NCBI GenBank assembly: GCA_024449915.1
Contig: JAMZAV010000317.1
Span: 317,501 to 381,500, forward strand
Source: Sweltsa coloradensis
Taxonomy: Eukaryota; Arthropoda; Insecta; Plecoptera; Chloroperlidae
DNA length: 64,000 nt
Direction: 5' to 3'
Part shown: positions 46,110 through 58,063 of the stretch, piece by piece
Layout of the letters: every line of letters starts with the position of its first letter
Position numbering within the stretch: position 1 is the stretch's first letter
Notes under the pieces: model-generated
Seen by the model: the letters and a program-made list of their open reading frames with translations, nothing else
The model's database searches: none
Told to the model about the DNA's origin: nothing
Made by a program: the position numbers and the translations under genes

Positions 46110-47200
46110 TGATTTTGAATATTAACATTATTTTCCATTAGAGCTTTGTTTAAACGCTGTCAAAATCTTCCTCTTTTTTTCGAATATTTTCAACAGTGAT
46201 TGCTGACTAGACAAAAAATACCAAAATTGATCTTTGTACAAAACAAAGGAATAAAAACAAAATTAATTGTTTATTGTTCAATATAGTCATCATAAGTGAT
46301 AATTTTGTTCCAAGACGACCACGGAATACTTGCATATCGATCAGAGAATTGAAGGCAAATTGCTCTTCCAATAAAGCACTAGACAATTAAGTACATAATT
46401 CAGCGTTGCGTAAGAAGGGACGAGGTACGAAATTACAATTCAATGTTGAATGAGACTTTTCTAGAAGGTGCATTCGTATTTTTAAAATTACGTCTACATT
46501 TTTACATGGATAAAGGGTAATGGTTTTGGTTTTGGCAAGGTCCTGCCTTTTCTTGCACATGATTGGTTCCAATATGTGGTCTCATTTGATCACACGAAAT
46601 GTGTAAACATCGACTAAAATAAACAAGTCATGTGGGCTAGACAACCCGAGGGAAGGAAAACTGAATTCAATTTAAAAGAATTGCTATTTACGAGATCTAA
46701 GAATTTAGTTGCCTATCAGTGGGTAAAAGCAGAAACAAATGTGCTGAACTTCCTGCAGCAGCAGGTAATTCAAAGAGTACTAAAGAAGTGCACTCTAGAC
46801 TCTGAGTGTCCGCAACCAACCACCTAAACAACATTTCCAATGAAGTCCACTTTACTATTAGTAACAAGGTGATTTAGAAGTGCGCGCTAAGTGTGAAGTA
46901 AACTTGAGCCGGCCGCTCCACTCTGCGGGTCAAGGGTGGCTAGCTACCCCGTCCTAGTGAACCGCGGAGAGCTAAGACTACGCACCGAGCACGCACTATT
47001 GCGCGTGTGGTTTAGTTCAAGATTCCTTGTTAGCGTATTATCAGATTAGGGGGTGGAATTATGTGAGCTCGGGGTGCGGTGCTTGGCGGGATGACACGAC
47101 GGGAATATTAACCGGCCGAGTCGGATACAAGTGTATGGGAGTACGACACACAAGAGAGGTGCTGGATTCTTCTCGTGATTATTTACTATAACTCAGAATT
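46110..47200. other. no supported gene; moderate CpG at 46.9-47.1 kb
   Basis: GAGCCGGCCGCTCC and GAACCGCGGAGAG lie in a less AT-rich patch. No exon is supported. Confidence 0.4.
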
Positions 47201-47204
47201 TAAA

Positions 47205-47320
47205 AAAAGTCCGCACCAACCGGGATTCGAACCACGGGTATCCCACATTCCAGGTGAGCGTCTTAACTAAGTCTAATAATACCAATACACCTACGGGAGT
47301 GTTTCCTGACTAACTTAATC
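47205..47320 (-). mobile_element. tRNA-like SINE family 2 fragments
   Basis: On the minus strand GACTTAGTTAAGACGCTCAC and GGTTCGAATCCCGG. To the right, plus-strand ACGGGAGTGTTTCCTGACTA is a body piece shared with 45.14 kb but in the other orientation, suggesting two pieces. Confidence 0.55.
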
Positions 47321-47381
47321 GAGAAACTTTTCGTGAAGACGAGATCTGATTGAACGACCCAACTATTATAATAGTTTTATA

Positions 47382-47952
47382 CTAGGCCGCTTCGCGAACG
47401 CTTTTTTTGTCGCGTTGATGAATGAGCTGTTTTGTAAGTTTTTTGTTTGCATGGGATCTCTTTTCTTTTGTAAGTGCTTGACAAGTTTCAATTGTAACTT
47501 GTTAATTGTTATTATATACCTCAAAAAACGTATATTTTAACCTTAATTTCGATGGATTCTGACAAATTTTTTCAACCTTTTCTTTCAAAAGGTACTCCAT
47601 CACCATAACCTTAATGTCCATGTAAAATATGAACGTTGTATTCCCACTCGTTTGGTCAGAATCGGCCCAAATGTCACGAAAGTATCAGGCTAAAAATCGA
47701 AAAAAATCGTAAAAGTTCGATATTCATGAGAAATATTTCTTCAATTGTACTCAAAAACGTGGCAGGTCTAATTTCAGAGATTTCGAAGGTTCCCTCCAAT
47801 TTTCATCAAGATCGCAAATGGCGTTTGCCCGGTAGAGTGCGAGCTAACAGACCAAAAAAACAAAAAAACAAAATACAAACAAACAAACAAAATACACCCG
47901 AGTTAATTTTTTGGGGGTCAGTGAAATTGAAGTCTTCGCTTTGATCATCCAA
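47382..47952 (-). mobile_element. rolling-circle-like element J
   Basis: CTAGGCCGCTTCGCGAACGC, GTCGCGTTGATGAATGAGC, family interior, other end TCTTCGCTTTGATCATCC. Confidence 0.8.
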
Positions 47953-50640
47953 AAAAGTTCGATGTTTAATTTGTAATGTTCTTTACGTTCACTTGCCAAC
48001 AATGTTAATTTTTTAAACACAATTAAGTCCTTTCATTCCACCTTCCTCTAGATTTGACTGAAGGAAGGTTACAGTTACTCAATTTTCTTTGATCCATTGG
48101 ATTTAAAAAATGTGTAAATTACTGTAAAATGGACATATCCTTTGCGTTTATTTGTGGACAATAGGCCTATCGTAAATATACAAATGAATTTCTCTCATTC
48201 TTTCTCAAGTTCTTAATATTTTTCTTATAATTTTTTAAAGTTTGTAATTAACATAAAGTTATAAATTTTAATAACAAAATCGAAGTATGGAAAATAGAAA
48301 TTTAGCAAGACTTCTAAAATCCAGTACCAACGTTTGGCATTTTCCAAACTGGTTTTGAACTGTGCTTATTGTCAGTTTAACAAACGTTTTTAAGGATGCA
48401 AAATAAAATATTAACTGTTTTTGAATGGTAACATGAAAGGTGATCGTTAGTCTTAGAATCGAGCAACAGCTGATACATAGAACCGTGGGGGTAGCGTGCA
48501 GCAACACTACGATAAGACACCATCTTCCCGGAATCATCAAGTATAAAACAAAGTTTATTAGAGATTGTTAATCATCAAGTATAAAACAAAGTTTATCAGA
48601 GATTGTTAATCATCAAGTATAAAACAAAGTTTATTAGAGATTGTTTTAGAGCTTGTTTCGGGAAAACTTAGTATCGGAAAGTTCTTTGTTAACAATCTCG
48701 TTTCCTCGAGATTAAAAGTGGTAAGTTCAATGTTTGCTCAGACCGCTCTGAAGCAACACGGCGAGTAGCTGCAGGAAACACCCCGGGAACATTTAGGCCG
48801 TGTTAAAACACGATTCCAGGACGCGTTCATAAACTCTTCATCATTCAGAGTATACATTCACAAGATAAATATTGAATTGAATTTGTTATTGGAAGTTTAT
48901 ATAATGCGGTTTATTAAATGCTGTGAAGAAAGTTTTCAATTTAATATCAAATGCGCTTTATTTATTATTCGTACTTTATTTTTGTGAAAAATGTTTAGAA
49001 TATATATTCAATTTCTGTGTTAATTCTGCGGCAAAAATAATATCTTGTTCGACCGAAGTTTTAATTAAGACAATGTTTTAAAACTATCGTATTAAACATT
49101 CGAATACGTACTTAAAAAAGAATTGCAAAACCTGTTCATTTGGTCGATTTTTAGGAAAAGAATAGAATTGGCTTAAGATTAACCATAGATATTTTATTTA
49201 AAGGACCTTGTCATTGAAATGTTTAAACAATGAACGAAGGACAAACGGAGTTTCTTTTATGTCATTTATTATTCAAAAATATGTTTGTAACAAAATTAAA
49301 TCTATTAATATATATGCAAAATATTTACGTATTAGGACTTCAGTTTGATTTCCAAGTTTTAGGTCTTCGTAAAAAAAGGTTTTATAATATAATATAAAGT
49401 ACGGAACGTTTATTTAATTTAGTTGCTTTGAACTAGTAAGTTTAGACTGGAAACAAAATTAGCTGTTATTAGATGATTGAGTATTTTCGGAAGTACATGC
49501 AACGAACTATCCATCAATGTCCATTTCTAAATACTCATATTTTAAAATTCTTAAAAACTTAAACGGGAAACCATTACAAGTTCTTGGAGGCTTCCGAACT
49601 CTTCGTCGACGATCATTATTACATAAACTTATAATGACCTCGGAAGTTTTAGCGATCTGTAGAAAACCAAAGCCGGCCATGAGATGTGAAACAAAGTTTA
49701 TTAAACTCGTTCTTGGTTTCTCAGTAATACTACGAAGCACGTGCACATCCGCTCCAACGCAAACCTAAGCAAAATCTGAAAATAATTAAATTATGAACGT
49801 TAACGTTTTTAAATTTTTCTCCATCTCGAATATCAAACTTAATTTTTAATTTTAAAGTTTTTACATTTCCGCTATCAGATTTTCGAATTGTTAGTTGACC
49901 TTATTTTGAATTCTTCAAAATAATATACCTAACTCAATTATAACGGACTTAACAACTTACGTGTCTTGCAAGATTAAAAGTTGTCAATTTCTAAACTTTT
50001 AAACTTTTCAAAATTGTCTTCTATCTTGATTATAAATTTATTGTGATTGAAAAGATGTTTACCTGTAAATCATAATTTGTTCTCATTTGAATTTATTTTG
50101 AAAACTTCAGAATAATTGACTGGGCATTAGTTTAAAACAAACTTTTATAACAGTCAAATGCTGCAGGAAAAAAATTCAAAATTTCATTTTATTCCAAATA
50201 TCCTCCTTTATCTTCATTGCAAAGATGTTCCACATTAAAGTTTTGTTTGTGTTTATTCAATCAAGGTTCGTTTCTTGTTCTACTCTGGCTACCTACAACA
50301 AAACGAACATCCTCGTTTGTATCGTCTCAATTTAAAACCCAATCGAATAAACTTTTTATTTTTGCTTAAGTGTGTTCGTTTTCTTTTATAAATTGTTTGA
50401 TTTATTTACCCAGCTTTTGTGTTTATAGTTAATTGTGTGTTTAATTTTCCGTACATTTAACTATTAAAAAATTGTTAGTTTTATTGCAGATATCTAAGAA
50501 GATTTCCGGTATAAAAATAGTTAGTTATAAACGTTACAAAATAAATGAGAATTTAAATTAGTCAAAACGAAAATAAAAATAAAAATGGGAGTTTTTGAAG
50601 GTATTATATTGTCAACAATACAACTTACGTTTAAGATGTG
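47953..50640. other. AT-rich gene-free stretch with a short tandem repeat
   Basis: A 38-bp unit (ATCATCAAGTATAAAACAAA plus GTTTATTAGAGATTGTTA) is repeated three times at about 48533-48646. The rest is AT-rich with no supported gene. Confidence 0.5.
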
Positions 50641-50649
50641 TAAGTCAAT

Positions 50650-50900
50650 AACAAATGAGTCATCAGCCACTGTCACTCAACGAGAGGGCACGTAACGTGT
50701 CGCACTGTCAACACGATCCCGCGAAACCCGAACACGTCTTCCTCGCTCGACGAACAAGCGCGAAGTGAGCCGACCTCGTAGCTGGCGAGAACTAACCCTC
50801 TGGCTGAACTGTCACGAGCGCCACCAGACGACGCGGGGTGGCGCCGACGCACGCGCGCACGGACCAGGCGCCGGTATGTTATTGGCCGTATGTGAAGCTA
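50650..50900. promoter_or_regulatory. CpG-rich patch, candidate promoter region
   Basis: Dense CpG (CGCGAAACCCGAACACG, GACGCGGGGTGGCGCCGACG, CGCACGCGCGCACGG) within several kb of AT-rich single-copy-looking DNA. Compositional evidence only. No TATA box, initiator or exon can be fixed. Confidence 0.3.
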
Positions 50901-50959
50901 TTCGAACGGGGGTAATAGGGCGTGCGGAATGCGTATATCACACTGGAATCATGTAATAC

Positions 50960-52280
50960 GGGACGAATGCCTTGTTCTTATTTATGGGGTGGAGATGGAT
51001 ATGGTATGAACGTGATGTAATGTGGTGGGTGGTTGATCATATTCGGGGGTGGCGGTGCAAGGAGGAGAGCGCGACGTTACACGTACGCTTAGGTCTCTCG
51101 TACTATTCGTGGTGTCACTCTAGAGGAAAGACAAGAGCATACATGCCAACTTTAAACAATTATACACACCAATCAAAATCACCAAAATAACTAATTTTGC
51201 TCTCTAATAATTATATTTTAAGATTAAAAACCAGGGCTTGGCTATGTCATATCATTCAATTACCGATATCACACGAAAATTTCGATTTCGAAAATACAGA
51301 CATTTTATTATTTGTGCCAAAAAAATACAAAATACAAAAAAGTTAAAAGAAATTGTTTTCAAAGAGTAGAACTGCTCTAAAAAATGTGTAGTAAAGGAGA
51401 TGATAAGATATCGCCAAAAATTCTTAATGATTATTACGTCCTTACACTCTCGTTCAATGACCCGGCACCTCCACCATACTTCAAAGTCTAGGCGAATTCA
51501 CCATAGGCTACCCGTCACCTCCACTATTTAAGAATGCAAACCAAAATTTAAAGTAAAACAACACTATGTTAATTTTGTCTAAGTTATTTCCAGTGTAAAA
51601 GACATTCATATCAAGTATCGACATTTCCAAAAACTGAATATCTTTTTTTTACGTTTTTCAAAAAATAAATTTTTGTATTGTAAATATTTTTTAATTCCGA
51701 TATTTCGACACATATTATAAATATTTGTTTCGAAAATATTCCTACATATCGATATCGTATCGAAATATCGATTAGCACCACTATTCTAACGTTATTCTCT
51801 TGTTGGTATTGTTAATTAATGAGCCTTCGGCCGCTACCCTTATCCGCCTTTTGCCTTTCTCGCCGACTAACTCTATAAATGTCATGTTCTCTTGTTGTCT
51901 TTTGTTGTAATGTTAATCTGAACTTGTAACTCTGTAATTACTGTGTAAGGCAACAGAGGGCCACACTTGCCCTGTATTAGCTTTCCAGCCCTGTGGACAG
52001 GAAAAACTCATTAAAATAATTGTTAATTTCTAAGTAACCAACCTTGATGTCAATGTTTTCGTGATCATGCATTCACTTCGATGTAGTTAGTCGCATAACT
52101 CGAAATATTCACATTAAATTAGTATAATTAATTTTTGGAAGCAGTTTCATTGCCGGTTATCGGTGGTTTTGGAGAGCTGTCCATCGTGTGTTATTTTCCA
52201 TACAGCGCGAGGGTGAGGGCAACGGTGCTGCGATCTCTGAAACCAACTATAGCACAGTTGTCAACGTGTTGCCAATATCG
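50960..52280. other. no supported gene
   Basis: Contains GACCCGGCACCTCCACCAT at about 51459, which echoes the complement of the 77-bp minisatellite unit, and CGATATCGTATCGAAATATC near 51750, a style seen at insect MITE ends. No boundaries can be fixed. Confidence 0.4.
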
Positions 52281-52281
52281 T

Positions 52282-52692
52282 TATAAATAAATAAATAAAT
52301 TGTATTTAGAGTCCACCCACTCAGTTGTATAACTGATTTTCAGTGGGGGACAGTAAATCAAAGCGACCAAGCCAACCCTGTAGGCCCCGACGCAATCGGC
52401 GTTTGAGCGATAATCAACCAAAGGTCGATAGTATAGCAATCAGTGGTATGGACAGTGCGAACACCCGCGAATTAACGCCAGAATCAACAAGACCGATTCA
52501 CAACAACTCTGAATTTATTATGTGCTTCGTTGCTAGGACGGCTCCAAAGTCACCGTTTACAAACTCCTAAGACAAGAACTGATGGACTTAAGTCCAAACA
52601 GAAGTTAAAAAACTTCTGACTTAAGCGGGAATCGAACCCTGTACCTTCTGCATTGGAAGCAGATACGCTAACCACAAGACCAACGAGCCACA
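52282..52692 (-). mobile_element. SINE family 1, full length
   Basis: An (AAAT)n tail at left, then CCACTCAGTTGTATAACTGA, AAGCCAACCCTGTAGG, the GCCGTCC complement, and a tRNA-like head with GGAATCGAACCC and TCTGCATTGGAAGCAGA. Near its inner end the plus strand can be read as a fortuitous 75-codon ORF. Confidence 0.9.
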
Positions 52693-52729
52693 CTTTTTTT
52701 ATTATTTAGATTTCATTTAGTTTTTAGAG

Positions 52730-52990
52730 ACTACTCATAAACGATTTTCAGAAAACACCGACCAAACCATCGGCACAGCGTCAGAATCAACCAGGTTAAT
52801 TCGGCATTACCTTTATAGAATCGATTATGTATCTCGTTGCTAGGACGGCTCGAAAATCACCGGTTACACACTCCATACCCAAGAATTGATGTCAACAACA
52901 AGTTAAAAGTTTTCTGCCTGTTGCGGGTCTCGAAGCCAGGACTTTCAGCATTGGAAGTAGAGACACTAATGACACTGGATCATCGAGGTC
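52730..52990 (-). mobile_element. SINE family 1, older copy
   Basis: Same orientation, directly upstream of the previous copy. Shared words GCTAGGACGGCTC and GCATTGGAAGTAGAGA, diverged. The 3' tail is absent. Confidence 0.7.
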
Positions 52991-53344
52991 AGGTGTGCAC
53001 GTTACAACCGCCCTAGAACCTGGGTCAAGAGAGTGAGTAGCACAAGGATAATATAACCAATCCTTTCCATTGATGTGGCTTTCCACAGTTGAGCGGAATA
53101 ATTAAATTTTGAGTAGAATAGAATTAATTGCTGCTCCAATACAATTTTGTCTATTTATGGCTAATTGTTATTTGCGTTTGATTGTGTCGATCACTTCAAT
53201 GGATGGTCGTCGTTCAGTTGAATAGATTATACCTGACCACATGCGCGACGCGTGCAACGTGAGGGGAGTCTTATCCTGTGGACTATTCTCTAGTTGCAAT
53301 GCAGCAGCAGGCTTAACTCATGCCTATTATTACAATTATAGTAA

Positions 53345-53948
53345 CTAGGAAAACGCTAAAGTCCCGTCGCATTGATGGATGAGCTTTTTTTGGAAGTTTT
53401 TAGTTTGCGTGGGATCTATTTACTTATCAAGTGCCTTTTAAACGCATTGTTGGTGATTGTTGCCAAGTTTCTATTGTAACTTGTAAATTGTTATTATAAA
53501 CCTATAAAAACTCATATTAAAACCTGTTTTCTATGGATTCTGGCTAACTTTTTCAACTTTTTCTTTCAAAAAGCAATACATCACCATTACCTTAATGTCC
53601 ATGTGAAATATGAACGTTGTAGCCCCACCCGTTTGGTCAGAATCGGCCCAAATGTCACGAAAATATCGCACTAAAAATAAAAAAATAAAAAAAAACGTAA
53701 AAGTACGATTTTCATGAGAAATATTTCTTCGATTGTACCCAAAAACGTGGCAAGTCTAAGTTCAGAGATTTCGAAGGTCCCCTCCAATTTTCATCAAGAT
53801 CACTTATGCCGTTTGCCCGGTAGAGAGCGAACAAACAGACAGAAAAACAAAACAAACAAAAACAAAAAAACATTGGACCTAATTTTTTAAGGGGTCAGTG
53901 AAATTGAAGTCTTCGCTTTGCTCGCTATGCTAGCTACGCTCATCCAAT
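53345..53948 (-). mobile_element. rolling-circle-like element K
   Basis: CTAGGAAAACGCTAAAG, GTCGCATTGATGGATGAGC, full family interior, other end TACGCTCATCCAATT. Confidence 0.85.
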
Positions 53949-53971
53949 TATAACATTAAATACTTTATTTT

Positions 53972-54044
53972 ATTACTTTTTTTTTTTTTTTTTAGCAGTA
54001 TTCATTTTTTTTTTTTTTTTTTTCATTTTTTTTTTTTTTTTTTT
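53972..54044. repeat. long T tracts
   Basis: Three runs of T of about 18-21 bases. Confidence 0.95.
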
Positions 54045-54797
54045 ATTACAACAACTTTTGTATTTACAATGTATACATATCAAAGTTCACATATCAAATT
54101 CACAGAAATTAAAATTAGGTTTTAGGGAAAAGAAGAAAACACATTGAAATAAGAACTTTAAATAAACAAAACCAACAATAATTTGAGGTATATCCTATCA
54201 CACGTTACCTTAGTGTGAGCTTGTAAAAATAACAGTTAATAGCCAAAAAGGTGCTTGTCAAAATGTTCTAAAATATTTCCTTTTTTATTAAATTAAACCG
54301 CATTGTCCTTATATCATCTTTAAAACACTTTAAGATTCTGATTTATGTCTGGCTTTTTCATATTTGATTCACTGACTTTAAAACTGTTTAGATTAAAGAA
54401 AATTATACTAGCAATGAACCATTTACGACTAAACTTCGGAGATTTCATACTCACATACACCGCCGACACACACCAACAGTTTTTCAAAAAGATTCTCGCA
54501 AACGACTGTTAAAAACCAGACATGCTCGAAACTGACGCATCTAAGCCCTACAAAACCACATCCACGGATTCCATCCCACGTTTCTTCGAGAAATTCCGCC
54601 TCATTGCCTTCAGGTTTAACGTCTGCGCGGTGTTCAAATCGTTCAATACTTTTCAGAAGCAACTGTCCAAGACCAAGCCTGTCAGTCACCCCCCGTAAAA
54701 CAAGCGTTGTGTATGAAATGCTCTGCGAATGCACCAATAGCTATTGCAGAGTCGTCAGTTCGCCCCTGCCTGAGGAAGAGACGGGATGTGCGGCCGT
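54045..54797. other. no supported gene
   Basis: A minus-strand ORF (54429-54737) and an overlapping plus-strand ORF have no recognisable domain. Confidence 0.4.
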
Positions 54798-55560
54798 GTG
54801 GATCGTTGGTCTTGTGGTTAGAGGCTACGCTTCTAAAACAGACGGTCCAGGGTTTGAATCCCTCTCTAGGCAGAAGATTTTAACTTCTGATGTAGACATA
54901 AGACCATCAGTTCTATCTTGGCTTAGAAATGTGTAAATCGTGACTTTGGAGCCGTCTTAGCAATGGTGCACATAATAAATTATAAGCTTGTTCCGAATTA
55001 GTCTTGTTGGAATCGTGTCCAGTTTAATTGATCGGTGTTTCATACTTAAGAGTCAACTATACATATTTGAAACTTTTTTGGGAACTATTCCTGCTTCCAG
55101 TTGCCATCCGATCGATATACAATTTTGCATTGTCAAGAAAGGATATGGTCACTCTTCTGTAGTAAAAGAATACTAAACATTGTTAAGCATTACCCACAAA
55201 TAAAATCCGTAATGTATTAATTTTGATGATTTTACAAAAATCCTAAATCCTAAAAATACATTTCATTTATTTAGTTTTTGGTGATTGTTTAAAAAAAACT
55301 GTGCCACTATAGAAGACTGTACATACATGACCATAAGCTTTGTGCAAAATTTGATAACAATCTGATAAAATCTGGCTTCAGGAAGAGTTCCAGGAAAAAA
55401 TCACTACTATTTCAGACTTTTAAATATGCCGGTCTCTAGTTAGTCATTGCTCGCTCGTCGATGGTGTCGGCGCCTACAGGGTTGGCTTGGTAAGATTTAA
55501 ATTATCCCCAATTCAAAATCAGTATATAACCGAGTCGGTATGGACTTTAAAAACTATTTT
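54798..55560 (+). mobile_element. SINE family 1, split by a TTAA insertion
   Basis: The tRNA-like head GTGGATCGTTGGTCTTGTGG has box B GGGTTTGAATCCC. Then AACTTCTGATG, GGAGCCGTCTTAGCAATG, an insertion at 55046-55423, and the 3' half with GCCTACAGGGTTGGCTTGG and AAAATCAGTATATAACCGAG. Confidence 0.85.
55046..55423. mobile_element. TTAA-target MITE inside a SINE
   Basis: Interrupts SINE family 1. TTAA at both junctions, with short inverted ends TTAAGAGTC and TTAAAAGTC. About 375 bp, non-coding. Confidence 0.65.
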
Positions 55561-55727
55561 TTTAATGTGGCCCGAAAATTTGCATATTTTTTGTGTGCTT
55601 TGACCCTGGTCTTGATTTACGTGTGTTTTACTTGCATTTTTTTCGCGACAAAAAGTTTTTATAACAAATTAAATTATTTATCAATTTGGTAAGTCGGGAA
55701 ACACTGCATTAGGTAGAGTTGTTTATA

Positions 55728-56275
55728 TTTAACACAATTCAGAAATTACACTAGGAAGCTTCGCAAACGCTTTTTCAGGCCCGTTGTTGGATGAGCGTAA
55801 TTGGAAAATTGCAATTTTAATGAGAAATAATTTTTCGATTGCGCTCAAATTTCACATAATATATTAATTTATCAAATTAAGGTTCTGTGAAAAAATCATT
55901 ACAATCGGATAAAGCATGTAGGTGTTATAAGCCGAAGAAAGTTTGTAAAAATCGAAAAAAATCGTAAAATTGCGATTTTCATAAGAAATAATTTTTCGAT
56001 TGCGCTCAAAACGTGACAGTTTTAAGTTCAGATATTTCAAAGCCCTACAGAAAATTTTATCGCAATCGGAGTATCGGTTTAGCCGGAATCGTGTTGACAA
56101 ACACACAATAATACAAACAAAAAAAAAGAAAAGAAAAAAAATGGATTTATTTCTGCAGTGTAGGACCTAGTAGAATGGAATCTTCACTTCGTTCATCCAA
56201 AAATACATCCCAACCGGGGTTCGAACCCAGGTCGGTATAGATATTGTAATTTCTGAATTATTTTAAATATAAACT
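55728..56275 (-). mobile_element. SINE family 2, split by element L
   Basis: On the minus strand GGGTTCGAACCCCGGTTGGG and ATGTATTTTT lie right of element L, and GTAATTTCTGAATTGTG lies left of it. They abut as in other family-2 copies once element L is removed. Confidence 0.65.
55751..56199 (-). mobile_element. rolling-circle-like element L
   Basis: CTAGGAAGCTTCGCAAACGC, GTTGTTGGATGAGCG, the interior of the D/E type, other end CTTCACTTCGTTCATCC. Confidence 0.8.
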
Positions 56276-57270
56276 AAATAATGTTTTGAAAATGTAGGCC
56301 TATTCCGATTGTGCTGAACTTTAATTTTGATTTCAGATCATGGTGTAAACCACACCACCATAGAACAATCGGTTAAGCTAGAAAACGTTCCAGAATAAAC
56401 CCTGCATTCTGCTTCTAAATCTAACTCATGGAACCCGATCTTTTTTAACTCTCTCAAGACCATTTCGGCATTTTATTAGATAGTTCCGTGCGGGCTCTCT
56501 CTTCGCCGTGATCTTTATATCTGTGTTTCCATATAAACGTACTATCGTTGCCAAACAAATACAACCTGGCCGAAACAGCTAGCGCACACGTGTCTCAGGC
56601 CTCTTCGGCACTTGCGGTTTCCAGATAATGCTGGCCCTGAACCAGAGCTTCGCCAGGGATTTCAACCCATCACCCGTTGGACTTGGAGGTGTCAAATACT
56701 TGTTATGTTCCGGCCAAACCACGCATCACGCTACCGATTTGGTTCAATCACTACATTTCTCCCTGTGCAGCACCCATGAGTTGTGAAGTCGGGCGCGCCT
56801 AGCCCTGCACTGCACCCAGCTATGGTATCTGGCATCGGAGAGGCTCGGTGAGGAGTTTATGCAGGGAGAACGAGGACTGGCCAATAGGGAACTGTCCTTC
56901 ATTACCAAATTTGAATATGTCCCTACTAATAACCTCAAATACCGACCAGTAAAGTTTTTTATGCGTCCGGCTTTTATTAGCGCTAACTGTGAGCGAGGAA
57001 AAATTTGAACCGTGCTTCGCGCCGAAAAACGGCCATGCGCCATTGCTGGTGGGCGTGACGTCATCGTGAGGTTCGCCGAGGCGGCGAGCTGACAGTTCTG
57101 CCACTGAAAGCTTTCCCTCCTCACCTCACGATGACATCACAACCAAAAGAGCGCGTATTTAAGTCTTTGTGCGGGAATTCAACACCCAGAAACTTTGAAC
57201 ATGCATAAAATCCACTGATTTTATTTTTTATAGTTTATTTAAAAAAGCGATGATTATTAAATTGAATATT
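56276..57270. other. GC-rich unit with inverted CRE-like arms
   Basis: Minus-strand ORFs of 94 and 126 codons (56744-57124) have no recognised domain. GTGACGTCATCGTGAGG (about 57055) and CCTCACGATGACATCAC (about 57123) form an inverted pair, followed by GCGCGTATTTAAG. Possible repeat or promoter; not resolved. Confidence 0.35.
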
Positions 57271-57272
57271 AA

Positions 57273-58063
57273 CCAGGAAAACGCTAAAGTCCCGCCGCGT
57301 TGATGGATGAGCGTTTTAAAGTTTTTAGTTTGCGTGGAATATCTTTACTTTTGCAAGTGCTTTGTTTTGTTGCCTACGTATTGTAGGTGATTGTTGTCAA
57401 GTTTCTATTGTTTCTTGTCAATTGATATTATTTACCGTAAAAAAACTTATATTAAAAGCTTTATTTCTATGGATTCTGGCTAACTTTTTCAACTTTTTCT
57501 TTCAAAGGGTACTACATCACCATAACCTTAATGTCCATGTATAATATGAACGTTGTAGCCCCACCCGTTTGGTCAGAATTGGCCCAAATGGCACGAAAAT
57601 ATAGCACAAAAAATCAAAAAACTTACATTAAAAGCTTTATTTCTATAGATTCTGGCAAACTTTTTCAACTTTTTCTTTCAAAAGGTACTACATCACCATA
57701 ACCTTAATGTCCATGTATAATATGAAAGTTGTAGCCCCACCCGTTTGGGCAGAATTGGCCCAAATGTCACGAAAATATCGCACTAAAAATCGAAAAAAAT
57801 CGTAAAAGTACGATATTCATGAGAAATATTTCTTCGATTGTACCCAAAATCAATACACCTCTAAGTTCAGAGATTTCGAAGGTCCTGTCAAATTTTCATC
57901 AAGATCGGATATGCCGTTTGCCTGGTAGTGAGTTAACAAACAGACAGAAAAACAAACAAAAAAAAACAAACAAACAAAAAAAAACACCCGAGCTAAATTT
58001 TTTGAGGGTCAGTGAAATTGAAGTCTTCGCTTCACTCGCTTCGCTCGCTACGCTCATCCAATA
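57273..58063 (-). mobile_element. rolling-circle-like element M with internal duplication
   Basis: CCAGGAAAACGCTAAAG (CTGG in place of CTAG on the element strand), GCCGCGTTGATGGATGAGC, other end TCGCTACGCTCATCC. A ~176-bp segment (57443-57618) is repeated in tandem (57619-57794) with a few changes. Confidence 0.85.

Noticed and set aside
45527..46125. Three overlapping Cys/Arg/Gln-rich ORFs
   Set aside because: Frame-shifted readings of one 31-bp tandem repeat.
51228..51790. A hAT-like MITE with GGGCTTGGCTA and AGTGGTGCTAATC ends
   Set aside because: End similarity is weak and the flanking octamers do not match.
56744..57124. Host protein gene on the minus strand
   Set aside because: Two overlapping frames are equally open and neither shows a recognisable domain.
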